IMG/VR virus record: IMGVR_UViG_3300028840_004868
Span: 1 to 21,640 of that record
Reading direction: 5' to 3' (one strand)
Source: a virus
Length of the DNA: 21,640 bases
The translations under genes and the position numbers were made by a program. The first letter of the stretch is position 1. Every line of letters starts with the position of its first letter. This document shows positions 7,669 through 15,421 of this stretch, one piece after another. The notes under the pieces are model-generated. The model had not been told where the DNA came from, searched no databases, and worked only from the letters and a program-made list of their open reading frames with translations.

Positions 7669-8446
7669 GTTTACCCTCCAAAGATTCTATTTCTAAACCT
7701 AGAAAGCTATCATATCCATAATCAGCAGGGTCTTTACCCTCCATTAAACGGACACAATATGCATTATAACCTCTAATACTTGCTTTTAAAACATACTCAA
7801 AAGTATATTCATAAGCATCACTATCAAGTGCAAATATAGGGTTTTTACATCCCAATAATATTCTATCTAATTGTGCTTCTGTTATAGATTTACCTAATGT
7901 AGCTATAGCAGGTAAAGGGTATAAACGTATAACATCTATAGGGCCTTCAACAATTATCAATGTATCATAAGTTTTAAGTAGTTGACCATTATAAATATCA
8001 ATATTTCTATCTATATTTTTATTTATATATGTACCATTTCTTGTTCTATAAACAAATTTATCTTTTTTCATATCTAATAATGGAAAAACAATACCTTGCA
8101 TACTACCATCTAAACATAAGCTTACTTCAAATTTATCCAATACTTCATCAGGTATTTTACGAGTCTTCATATAATAATATGAAGGAGATATTACATTAAA
8201 AGACGTTATAGGAAAAAGTTTTTTATGTTTAGTTGTATTATAACCAATATACGTATCTATAAAATTTATATCTACTACTACGTTAAATTTATTAGCAATT
8301 TCTTTTGTTAGTCTACCATAAGAACCGCAACGATAACATTTATAAGTACCGCTTTCTAAATCTATAGAAGCATTTTCGCGAGAGCCCACACTACCTAATT
8401 TCTCATAACAAAATGGGCACTTGCGTCTAACCTTTCCATACATCAT
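7637..8446 (-). CDS. DnaG-type DNA primase (zinc ribbon plus TOPRIM)
   Basis: A 269-aa primase. The N-terminal zinc ribbon has C10/C13 (CPFC) and C37/C40 (CYRC). The TOPRIM part has VEGPIDV (E167), ALDSD (D208, D210) and GKDPAD (238-242), the metal-binding acids of primases and topoisomerases. It is shorter than bacterial DnaG (about 600 aa) and has no visible helicase-binding domain; phage primases of this size exist. The start is ATG at 8446 inside an ATGA overlap with the stop of the preceding gene, so it is translationally coupled. It lies downstream of the DnaB-type helicase in the same operon. The cluster also encodes an unrelated AEP prim-pol, so which enzyme primes replication is open. 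Confidence 0.88.
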   Translation of the reverse strand: MMYGKVRRKCPFCYEKLGSVGSRENASIDLESGTYKCYRCGSYGRLTKEIANKFNVVVDINFIDTYIGYNTTKHKKLFPITSFNVISPSYYYMKTRKIPDEVLDKFEVSLCLDGSMQGIVFPLLDMKKDKFVYRTRNGTYINKNIDRNIDIYNGQLLKTYDTLIIVEGPIDVIRLYPLPAIATLGKSITEAQLDRILLGCKNPIFALDSDAYEYTFEYVLKASIRGYNAYCVRLMEGKDPADYGYDSFLGLEIESLEGKHGNVGEFFES

Positions 8447-8850
8447 AATTCTTCAAGTTCAACCAACTTATTACGCCAATCTTCTGGATTGCTTTTTATT
8501 TCTGCTTTTAAACTATCAACTTCTGAAACTAAAGATTTAATAGCTTGTTCCTTTTTAAGATTTTCATAATGAGGAATAGCTTCTGCCATAGCCTCATTTA
8601 AAAGATCCATAAGAGCTGGAATATCTTCTAACCATAGACTTTTTGTAATACCGTCCACAGTAGATGAGGTTGGTCTACCAATACGAACCTTTAAATCATA
8701 TGTATTTTCTGGTCTTCTTATTTCAACAACCAGAGTAACGGTTCTACCACTAACATTTTTTATAGTAGCCTCTTTCTTCACAACTAGGTCGTGATCAAGC
8801 CAGTGGTAAAAGGGTTTGTTAACGAATCTATCTGATTTATCTCTTTGCAT
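8443..8850 (-). CDS. Unknown 135-aa protein between helicase and primase
   Basis: I do not recognise this gene. Residues 20-75 alternate like beta strands (TVTLVVEIRR, YDLKVRIGRP, ITKSLWL), and residues 76-135 are helical and charged and may form a coiled coil. The layout loosely recalls small ssDNA-binding folds, but I see no diagnostic motif. The ATG at 8850 has no good ribosome binding site and lies 67 bases inside the helicase gene, a longer overlap than elsewhere in the cluster. The stop overlaps the primase start as ATGA. The coupling to helicase and primase suggests a helicase-primase accessory or loader; this is inferred from position only. Confidence 0.65.
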   Translation of the reverse strand: MQRDKSDRFVNKPFYHWLDHDLVVKKEATIKNVSGRTVTLVVEIRRPENTYDLKVRIGRPTSSTVDGITKSLWLEDIPALMDLLNEAMAEAIPHYENLKKEQAIKSLVSEVDSLKAEIKSNPEDWRNKLVELEEL

Positions 8851-10205
8851 TTTTTATTATCTAACCTTTTAACTTCATTTGTGTCAAAAATTCTACCGTG
8901 TTCAAAATCTGTAGGATAGGGGCCTATTTCTCCTATGTTTTCGCCCCCTTCAACAACCCTACATATTGGTACATATAAACGAGCAACACGATCCATTTGC
9001 TCTTGTTCTGTCCTACATATAGCTATCAATAGATCTAAATGATCTGTTTTTCCAATACAACGGGCTATGTCAGATTCTTTTATTATAAGATTATTCATAG
9101 AATCTCGAGTTAATTGAGAACCCGTCCATACTGCTGCATTAAATCCAGAAGGAACATTTGGATATTTAGTAGGTGAACCTAAATTTCTAATACCCAAATA
9201 AATAGCATCTAAAGCATCATAGTCACTAAGCTTTTCTGTAGGACGTATTAAATCAGCATAATCTATTATTATTACATCAACTTTTCTTTTGGTTATCTGC
9301 TCATGATTAGCAATATAAACACCTATGTCTTCAATAGTCATTGATTTACCAGGAGCAAATTTAACTGTAAAATCCCCTCCTGTTTGCTTAAGTAACTTGT
9401 ATAGTTTATCTTTTACTAATCTAGAAGCATTTTTTCCCCCCCATAAAATATCATTTATGAGAATATCTATTAAGCCGCTAGTTATACGATGTCTTACAAC
9501 ATCTTTCATAAGCTCAAAAGTGAAATATAAAACATTCTTACCTAAAAGAATTGCGGTTTGTGCTATATGACATAGTAATATAGACTTGCCACCCTTACGA
9601 CCAGCTACAACAACTCCAAGCTCACCACGCCCTAAACCACCTATAAGCTTTTCATCTAGCTCATAAACACCTATAGGAAAGCGCTCAACTAAAGACTTAC
9701 TTTCTAATATATCATTAGTATATGACTCTAAACACATACTCATAGGCTCTTCTATAATCAAATCTAAGGAACGAGCAAATTCGAATGATGTATTTATAGT
9801 ATCTCTAATAGCATCATATTCACAATTCTTATACAAAGAAATAGCCTGTTCTAAAGCATTACCCATACTAGTTTTTAATATAGCCTCTTTTACTATATCT
9901 CTTACAGTATCTAAATCAGGATTTTTAAACTGTTTAGATTCATTTATAGTATTCAAAGCATCTTCTACGATATTGCTTTTTATTTTTCCCAACTCGAATT
10001 GTAATTCTATAATAGCAGATAAATGGTTCCAGCCCCCAAAACTCTTTTGTTGTTTTAAGATAGAAAATATAAGACTATCAGACTTCAAAGAAAAAAGATT
10101 TGGATCTAATTTAGACAATAATTGTCTACCATTATCTTTATCTTTAATTATAAGAGCTAACAATTCTGTTATAAACCTCTTTGAGAAAGGGTATGTTTGC
10201 TTCAT
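8784..10205 (-). CDS. dnaB: DnaB-type replicative helicase
   Basis: A 473-aa RecA-fold hexameric helicase. Residues 1-150 form a helical N-terminal region. The DnaB linker and core begin near 177 (PIGVYELDEKLIGGLGRGEL). Walker A is AGRKGGKS (201-208), matching the ARPSMGKT type of DnaB. Walker B is VIIIDYADL (311-319), and WTGSQLTR (360-367) is in the place of the DnaB sensor motif. It unwinds the fork for the UDG-polymerase. The ATG at 10205 lies in an ATGA overlap with the prim-pol stop and has GAAGG six bases upstream. Length and motifs fit the family. The neighbouring genes encode the prim-pol on one side and the TOPRIM primase on the other. Confidence 0.88.
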   Translation of the reverse strand: MKQTYPFSKRFITELLALIIKDKDNGRQLLSKLDPNLFSLKSDSLIFSILKQQKSFGGWNHLSAIIELQFELGKIKSNIVEDALNTINESKQFKNPDLDTVRDIVKEAILKTSMGNALEQAISLYKNCEYDAIRDTINTSFEFARSLDLIIEEPMSMCLESYTNDILESKSLVERFPIGVYELDEKLIGGLGRGELGVVVAGRKGGKSILLCHIAQTAILLGKNVLYFTFELMKDVVRHRITSGLIDILINDILWGGKNASRLVKDKLYKLLKQTGGDFTVKFAPGKSMTIEDIGVYIANHEQITKRKVDVIIIDYADLIRPTEKLSDYDALDAIYLGIRNLGSPTKYPNVPSGFNAAVWTGSQLTRDSMNNLIIKESDIARCIGKTDHLDLLIAICRTEQEQMDRVARLYVPICRVVEGGENIGEIGPYPTDFEHGRIFDTNEVKRLDNKKCKEINQIDSLTNPFTTGLITT

Positions 10206-11212
10206 CCAAAACCTTCCAATACTAAACGCTCACAATTATCATCGAGCAAGAAAGTTTTATAAGTACGTTTTATATCAAAAAACTTTCTAATTTTATAAAC
10301 AAAATTAAATAAACTATTATATAAAGTTGTAAGAATACCGAGCAATTTATTAAAAATTCTTTTTTTAGTATTTGGAGTTTCTACAATACTACGCCAAATA
10401 TATTTAAATATAGAAAGAACCTCTTTATCTTCTAAAGGTTTTTTAAATAATGTACTATTTAAAAAATACAATATAGTATCTAAATATTCAACAAACCACG
10501 CGTATTTATGACAAATACAAGAAGCTATTTTAAATAAAGTATTATTACGATGTCCCTCTCCTATATCAAAACCAATCTTAGAACATATATAATATTTAAA
10601 ACCTTTAAAGTAACTTGCAGGAATTTTTTCGTTTTTTAACCCTAAAAAATACAAAAGTTTATCCAAACGGGTTAATTTATCCTTTTCATTAATAAACTCA
10701 ACAACTTTAGGCCTTTCAATTTTTATATTTTCACTACGTTTTTGAGGTATATTTTTTGATAGATCACTCAACAAAAATTTAACTTTTGAAAAGTGATCTG
10801 GACTATCGCATTTATTCTTCCAAGTATAAGTTCCATTTTTAGTTTTCGATCCCGGCCCTATCACATAACCTTTCTCGTTATTACGAATATCTAACCTACC
10901 GTAACGAGTGTCTATATAGCTACCATTACGAATGTCGAATTCAAAAGTATTTATAGAAAAATAAAAATGATAACCTCTTGGAGTTTCAACGCAACCATAT
11001 TCTATATGATTATTTATTAAGTCTTTTTCAAATAGCAAACCTCCTAATTTATTATCAATATCAACTACACAAATCCCACTAGTTTTTCCACACCTAATAC
11101 CATAAGATTCGGTATCTAAAGGTAAACTTTTATTTAATTTATTCCATTTACAATAAGCTATTTTATCGTTAGTTGGAAAAACTAACCATTTAACATCTAT
11201 ATCAAAAGTCAT
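10202..11212 (-). CDS. AEP-type primase-polymerase (prim-pol) with PriCT-like C-terminus
   Basis: A 336-aa protein of the archaeo-eukaryotic primase superfamily. In the chosen frame the catalytic motifs are VVDID near residue 50, TPRGYHFYF (the His motif) near 80-90, and RLDIR near 110-115. The middle is basic. A segment GEGHRNNTLFKIASCICHKY, followed by LEDKEVLSIFKYIWR, looks like a PriCT domain. The frame is open from 11248, but ATG at 11212 is the better start: it has GAGGAG at 11219-11224 with six bases spacing and avoids overlap with the reductase stop at 11223-11225. It can probably start and extend DNA or RNA chains. The last 70 residues are very basic and hydrophobic. This is a second primase in the same operon as the DnaG-type one. 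Confidence 0.85.
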   Translation of the reverse strand: MTFDIDVKWLVFPTNDKIAYCKWNKLNKSLPLDTESYGIRCGKTSGICVVDIDNKLGGLLFEKDLINNHIEYGCVETPRGYHFYFSINTFEFDIRNGSYIDTRYGRLDIRNNEKGYVIGPGSKTKNGTYTWKNKCDSPDHFSKVKFLLSDLSKNIPQKRSENIKIERPKVVEFINEKDKLTRLDKLLYFLGLKNEKIPASYFKGFKYYICSKIGFDIGEGHRNNTLFKIASCICHKYAWFVEYLDTILYFLNSTLFKKPLEDKEVLSIFKYIWRSIVETPNTKKRIFNKLLGILTTLYNSLFNFVYKIRKFFDIKRTYKTFLLDDNCERLVLEGFG

Positions 11213-11218
11213 AAACAA

Positions 11219-11224
11219 CTCCTC
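11219..11224 (-). promoter_or_regulatory. Ribosome binding site that fixes the prim-pol start
   Basis: GAGGAG on the minus strand, six bases before ATG at 11212-11210. It partly overlaps the TGA stop of the reductase gene (11225-11223), which suggests coupled translation. Confidence 0.7.
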
Positions 11225-14200
11225 AACTACATCCGCTAGAACTACCACAATTTGTACAATAAAAACAACTTCCTTGTCTACACATTATAGACCCACAATC
11301 TAAACAAACTTGAGCGTCTTCTTGTGTAGGTTCAAATTTAGTATCTACTACTAAAGATTGTTTTTCATCTTCCATATCATCATCTTCTTCAAAATTATTA
11401 TTCAAAAATTTATTACCTAACCAACGAAAGACATAATCCATAATAGACTTAGCTATAGGTATATCAGAATTGCCTGTAAAGCCACTAGGTTCAAATCGTG
11501 TATGCTCGAATTTATCTACAAGTACTTTTAGAGGTACGCCATATTGAAGCGCCATAGACGTGACTAGAGCCACAGAGTCAACTAGTCCAGAAACTACCGA
11601 GCCGGCCTTAGACATCTTAATAAAAAGCTCACCAGGAGATCCATTTTCGTATAGACCTACAGTAAGGTATCCCTCATGTCCTGCAATAGAAAATTTATGA
11701 TTTATAGCCGCACGTTCATCAGGTAAAGAAATGCGAGAATTATTTTCATATACCATAATAGAAGTTTCCTTATCCGAATTAATATTTTTCGATGTTACTT
11801 GCATAGGTTGAATAGCTTTTGATTTATCACGATAAATAATAATTGATTTCAAACCCTTTTGCCAAGCTTCAACATATAAATCTCTTATATCATCAATAGT
11901 ATAACTACTAGGAATATTAACAGTTTTACTTATACCCCCATTTAAAAATGGTTGTACTGCTGATAACATATCTATATGACCATTGACAGAGATACAACTA
12001 CCGTTTTCTTTTGATGGTAAAGCACAATCAAATACATTAAGATCCATAGTATTTATAAGATCACAAATATCTTCCCCATTCTCTAAATATTCCTTAATAT
12101 TATCTATCTTTCCAGCTTTATAACCTAAACGTTTTAAAGCTGGTTCAACAGACTTACATACACTTTTTATAATACCGCCGCCTACAAGCTGTTTAGTTTT
12201 AAGCAATGAAAACACAGGCTCTATTCCAGTAGAGTCACAATCCATAATAAAAGAGATCGTTCCGCACGGTGCAAGTAAAGTTACTTGTGAGTTGCGTACT
12301 CCATATTTTTCTCTCAAATTATGAAAGCGCTCCCACATACTAGCAAACGTATATTTAAGCATACCATCATAGTTTTGCATCCCATAAGTAACTAATTTTA
12401 CACCGTCAGCTTTTATAGAACCTTTAATTTCAGCTAATTTAGTACTTTGTATGTATGCACTAACTGTCATAAGACTAGTAATACTAGCAACTATTTCTCT
12501 AGCTTCGTTGCTATCATAAGGTATAGCAAGACGCATTAAAAATGCTCCCAAGTTAGTAAAGCCTAAACCTAAAGGACGATATTTTTTAGAATTTTCTTCT
12601 ATAGCTTTACTTGGATACGAGGCTCTATCTATTAAAATTTCTTGTGCTGTTATAAATATTTGAACCGCTCTGCTAAAAGGTTCCCAAAAAGTATTATTAT
12701 ATGAACCATCAGAAAGTTCTAAAAACTTTACTAGGTTCAAACTAGCAAGATTACAAGAAGTATTATCTGGAGCTAAAAATTCACCACAATTATGAACTAC
12801 GAACCCGTTTACAATACCCCAATGCGTTAATGGTTCTGTAAAATCATATACAGATTCAATACCAAGTTCTTGAACTATTTTTATAGAAGGGGAATTATTA
12901 ATAAACCATTTTTCAAAAAAAGCTCTATGTTTTATAAAACTAAATCCAATGTTTTCAGCAAAGTTTTTTAGATTTTTAAACCCAGAAATCATCAAAACAT
13001 TGCCTTTATTTTTTGTAATAAACTCATCACTAGTAAAGTAAGATTCTATATCAAAAAAAGATCTTAACCAACTTTTTAATTCTATTAAATTATCTCTATT
13101 TTTGTCAGCTATACCATACTCACGTTCTTTATTTATAAAACCTTTAGCTGTACAATACCCATTTATAAAATCTGGATTATCATAGGCACTTTCTTGTATC
13201 ATATCTTCTTTAAAATTTTTTGTCTTTACGCCTCTCAAAAATGAACCTTCATTTTTATATCTTCTAAACCGAATATAAGGCAATAATCGTTTACCTAATA
13301 AATCTTTAGCTTCACATTCATCTCCATTATTAAGAAGAAATATATGATCTGGTGTACATCTAATAGGTTCTATATCATGAGTAAATACTAATTCTAATAC
13401 ACGTTTTTTTCCTGTAGATACAACTTTACCTTTAGATACTTCACCATATCTATTTATAACTTCTACCTCTTCATTTGCAAGAAATGCAAAGCTTTCGTAG
13501 CCATTAACAGTAAGAAGCTTCATATCACCAGTAAAACAAGGGTTTGAGCTTCTTATTGGAATATCTAAAGTATTGGCCTTATTAATAGTATCTATAAATT
13601 GAATGCCAGGATCTCCACAATCATAAGAAGCTTTGGCTATTTCATATAATATATCATTGGCTTTTTCAGTAGCAACAACTTCACCATCTACCCTATTAAC
13701 TAAATCCCAAGTATTATTATGTTCAGCCGCTTGCATAAAGTCATCAGATAAACGAACACAATGATTTGCATTTTGAAAGGCTACTGTAGAATAAGCATCT
13801 CCATCTATACTCGAATCATAACCCAACGAAATAAGATCTCTAGCTTTTTGTTCTTCTTTAGGTTTACACTGTATAAATTCAAGTATGTCTGGGTGATCAC
13901 AATCTAATGATCTGAGCACCGCCGCTCTTCTTTTTACCCCTGCGCTTTTTATAACCCCTGCAAACGTGTCCAAAGCTTTCATAAAGGATACTGGACCAGA
14001 ACTTACACCTCCCCTACTAAGCCCTTCATTCGAGGCTCTAAGATTTGAAAGATTAGTTCCTGACCCACTACCACCTTTGAAAATACGAGCTTCTAGCTTG
14101 GCTAGATCCATTATAGAATCCATAGAATCTTCTACATTATTGATGTAACATGCTGATATGTTTGGACTTTCTTCTATGCCAAGATTAAACCACACAGGAC

Positions 14201-14546
14201 TATTGAAGCTACCCATTTGATGGTACAATAGATAAAATAGTTCTCCTCCAAAAATAGCTGCGTCTGAAGGAGATTCAAAGTAACCATCTTCTATCCCCCA
14301 ATCCGCAATAGTAAAGGCTACACGATCTAATACATCTTCAATGGAAGTTTCTCTTTCTTCTGAATTCAACTTACCATTAAAATATTTAGAAACGAATATA
14401 TTTACAGCTTGATCAGACCAATGTTTAGGAACATTCACATCTTTTTGCTCAAATATTACGTTCCCTTCACCATCTACAATACGAGCATCTCTTTTCTCAT
14501 ACTCATATTCTTTAGTTTCTTTAGTAAAATATCTTTCTAAATTCAT
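11223..14546 (-). CDS. nrdJ: Class II (adenosylcobalamin-dependent) ribonucleotide reductase, with intein
   Basis: A 1107-residue precursor; about 857 residues after splicing. It reduces ribonucleotides to deoxyribonucleotides using adenosylcobalamin. NrdJ hallmarks: PVWFNLG (117-123), SACYINN with redox C133, a glycine loop KGGSGSGTNLS (157-167), NPCGE split by the intein (N335, P336, then C587, G588, E589), SCNLASLNL with C598, APCGTISF (759-766), and the NrdJ-type C-terminal region LFIKMSKAGS through TRFEPSG (974-1022). A Cys-rich tail has CLDC (1081-1084), C1089, C1094, CTNC (1097-1100) and C1106. There is no ATP-cone at the N-terminus. The ATG at 14546 has AAGGGTG seven bases upstream. 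It is the first gene of the replication module and so supplies dNTPs. Class II enzymes need no oxygen and no separate small subunit. Confidence 0.95.
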   Translation of the reverse strand: MNLERYFTKETKEYEYEKRDARIVDGEGNVIFEQKDVNVPKHWSDQAVNIFVSKYFNGKLNSEERETSIEDVLDRVAFTIADWGIEDGYFESPSDAAIFGGELFYLLYHQMGSFNSPVWFNLGIEESPNISACYINNVEDSMDSIMDLAKLEARIFKGGSGSGTNLSNLRASNEGLSRGGVSSGPVSFMKALDTFAGVIKSAGVKRRAAVLRSLDCDHPDILEFIQCKPKEEQKARDLISLGYDSSIDGDAYSTVAFQNANHCVRLSDDFMQAAEHNNTWDLVNRVDGEVVATEKANDILYEIAKASYDCGDPGIQFIDTINKANTLDIPIRSSNPCFTGDMKLLTVNGYESFAFLANEEVEVINRYGEVSKGKVVSTGKKRVLELVFTHDIEPIRCTPDHIFLLNNGDECEAKDLLGKRLLPYIRFRRYKNEGSFLRGVKTKNFKEDMIQESAYDNPDFINGYCTAKGFINKEREYGIADKNRDNLIELKSWLRSFFDIESYFTSDEFITKNKGNVLMISGFKNLKNFAENIGFSFIKHRAFFEKWFINNSPSIKIVQELGIESVYDFTEPLTHWGIVNGFVVHNCGEFLAPDNTSCNLASLNLVKFLELSDGSYNNTFWEPFSRAVQIFITAQEILIDRASYPSKAIEENSKKYRPLGLGFTNLGAFLMRLAIPYDSNEAREIVASITSLMTVSAYIQSTKLAEIKGSIKADGVKLVTYGMQNYDGMLKYTFASMWERFHNLREKYGVRNSQVTLLAPCGTISFIMDCDSTGIEPVFSLLKTKQLVGGGIIKSVCKSVEPALKRLGYKAGKIDNIKEYLENGEDICDLINTMDLNVFDCALPSKENGSCISVNGHIDMLSAVQPFLNGGISKTVNIPSSYTIDDIRDLYVEAWQKGLKSIIIYRDKSKAIQPMQVTSKNINSDKETSIMVYENNSRISLPDERAAINHKFSIAGHEGYLTVGLYENGSPGELFIKMSKAGSVVSGLVDSVALVTSMALQYGVPLKVLVDKFEHTRFEPSGFTGNSDIPIAKSIMDYVFRWLGNKFLNNNFEEDDDMEDEKQSLVVDTKFEPTQEDAQVCLDCGSIMCRQGSCFYCTNCGSSSGCS
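12789..13538 (-). mobile_element. Intein in nrdJ, with degenerate LAGLIDADG domain
   Basis: An in-frame insertion of 250 residues (precursor C337 to N586). The splicing signals look intact: block A CFTGDMKLLTVNGY, block B TPDH (398-401), block F-like VYDFTEPLTHWGIVNG and block G VVHN followed by Cys+1. Removal rejoins SSNP to CGEF, giving the expected NPCGE. Residues 460-471 (FINGYCTAKGFI) align with a LAGLIDADG helix, but both acidic positions are replaced (Thr and Lys), and no second motif is seen. So the homing endonuclease is probably dead. The length is between that of mini-inteins and full inteins, consistent with decay. Splicing is predicted from motifs only. Confidence 0.9.
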
Positions 14547-14641
14547 TAAACACCCTTTTTATGGGCCTAAATAGGCTCTAAAAACGTTTTAAATTTTATG
14601 TATACCAAACTACCTGGAAAAGCTTTTCGTGGATTGTGAGG
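14547..14641 (-). promoter_or_regulatory. 95-bp gap before nrdJ with short palindromes
   Basis: The gap between the antirepressor-like gene and nrdJ holds three short perfect palindromes on the minus strand: GAAAAGCTTTTC, AAAACGTTTT and GCCTATTTAGGC, the last close to the nrdJ ribosome binding site. They could be operator half-sites or weak hairpins that control the reductase. I see no convincing -35/-10 pair and no GC-rich terminator followed by T residues. Confidence 0.3.
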
Positions 14642-15421
14642 CTAACTAGAGGTGTTTAAGAACAAAATAGTAGCTACAAAATAAAGATCGTTAATATAGT
14701 TCATATTATTGGCGTATTCCAAAGGCTCGGTATAACATCTTTTAGCTCTATCTGGCAAATCAACACCTATAAAAGAATTAAACACCTCGTATAAATAATC
14801 AAAAACATCTGAAACTTCCAAATTTTTTCTGGTTGCATGCATATTGACTAATTCTACAATAGCATCTCTTTTTGATATGGTAATGAAACTTCTTTCTTCC
14901 AATTTATTCAATCTAATTCCATAAGTATCTAATTTCTTATTAATAATATCTAATATCTTTCCATAAGTATCTAATTTCTTATTAATAGTATATATACCAC
15001 TATTAATACCGTATATGTTACTTGTTTGTTCCTCAATAACACCACTCATAGCATAAACCACATTTGAAAGAGGTTTAAGCTCTTGTCCTATAGAATACGA
15101 GCCTGTTTTTCGAATGGAAGGGAGTACCTCTTCAGTTATCCAATCCTGGAAGCGTTCAGCATTAGGCTTTCGAGACCGGATAATCATCTTGTAAAGCCCT
15201 TGCTCCGAGATAATCGAGTAAGCGCGAGCTCCTTTATTCGTATCAATTGAAATGATACCAACATGTATGTCCTTGAGTTTCTTCATTATTTCGCTGACTG
15301 CAGATTGAGACAGCCCAAGTGCCATCCCCACATCTCTGGCTACGAACCAAGGCTCACCATCCTTCTCAAAAGTACGTACATTAGTACCTTTAAAAGAAAA
15401 TTCTTGAATAGCTGTTTCCAT
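14642..15421 (-). CDS. BRO-N domain antirepressor-like protein
   Basis: A 259-aa protein with an N-terminal BRO-N/phage antirepressor domain at about 1-107: FSFKGTNVRTFEKDGEPWFV, ARDVGMALGLSQSAVSEI, a SEQGLYKMI segment, and RFQDWITEEVLPSIRKTG. BRO-N proteins bind DNA or counter phage repressors. The middle has two tandem 14-residue units (146-159 and 160-173, core INKKLDTYG), probably two heptad pairs of a coiled coil. The C-terminal domain (about 178-259) is unfamiliar. The ATG at 15421 has AAAGG ten bases upstream. It lies just upstream of the replication operon, so it is well placed to control the switch to replication. The domain is clear, while its target and its effect on lysogeny are not known from the sequence. 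Confidence 0.85.
   Translation of the reverse strand: METAIQEFSFKGTNVRTFEKDGEPWFVARDVGMALGLSQSAVSEIMKKLKDIHVGIISIDTNKGARAYSIISEQGLYKMIIRSRKPNAERFQDWITEEVLPSIRKTGSYSIGQELKPLSNVVYAMSGVIEEQTSNIYGINSGIYTINKKLDTYGKILDIINKKLDTYGIRLNKLEERSFITISKRDAIVELVNMHATRKNLEVSDVFDYLYEVFNSFIGVDLPDRAKRCYTEPLEYANNMNYINDLYFVATILFLNTSS
14917..14987 (-). repeat. Tandem 42-bp repeat inside the BRO-N gene
   Basis: A 29-bp stretch at 14917-14945 recurs exactly at 14959-14987, with a period of 42 bp, or 14 codons. It encodes the repeated INKKLDTYG segments. The in-frame period suggests that coiled-coil length can change by slippage or recombination without breaking the frame. Confidence 0.9.

Noticed and set aside
8443-8850. 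PC4-like ssDNA-binding protein
   Set aside because: The strand-then-helix layout is suggestive, but no diagnostic PC4 residues could be identified by eye, so it is left as unknown.
10202-11248. Prim-pol start at GTG 11248
   Set aside because: It would overlap the reductase by 26 bases without a ribosome binding site, while ATG 11212 has GAGGAG at ideal spacing.
14917-14987. CRISPR-like or operator repeat
   Set aside because: Only two copies, in frame within a coding region, with a 14-codon period and a repeated peptide. A protein repeat explains it.
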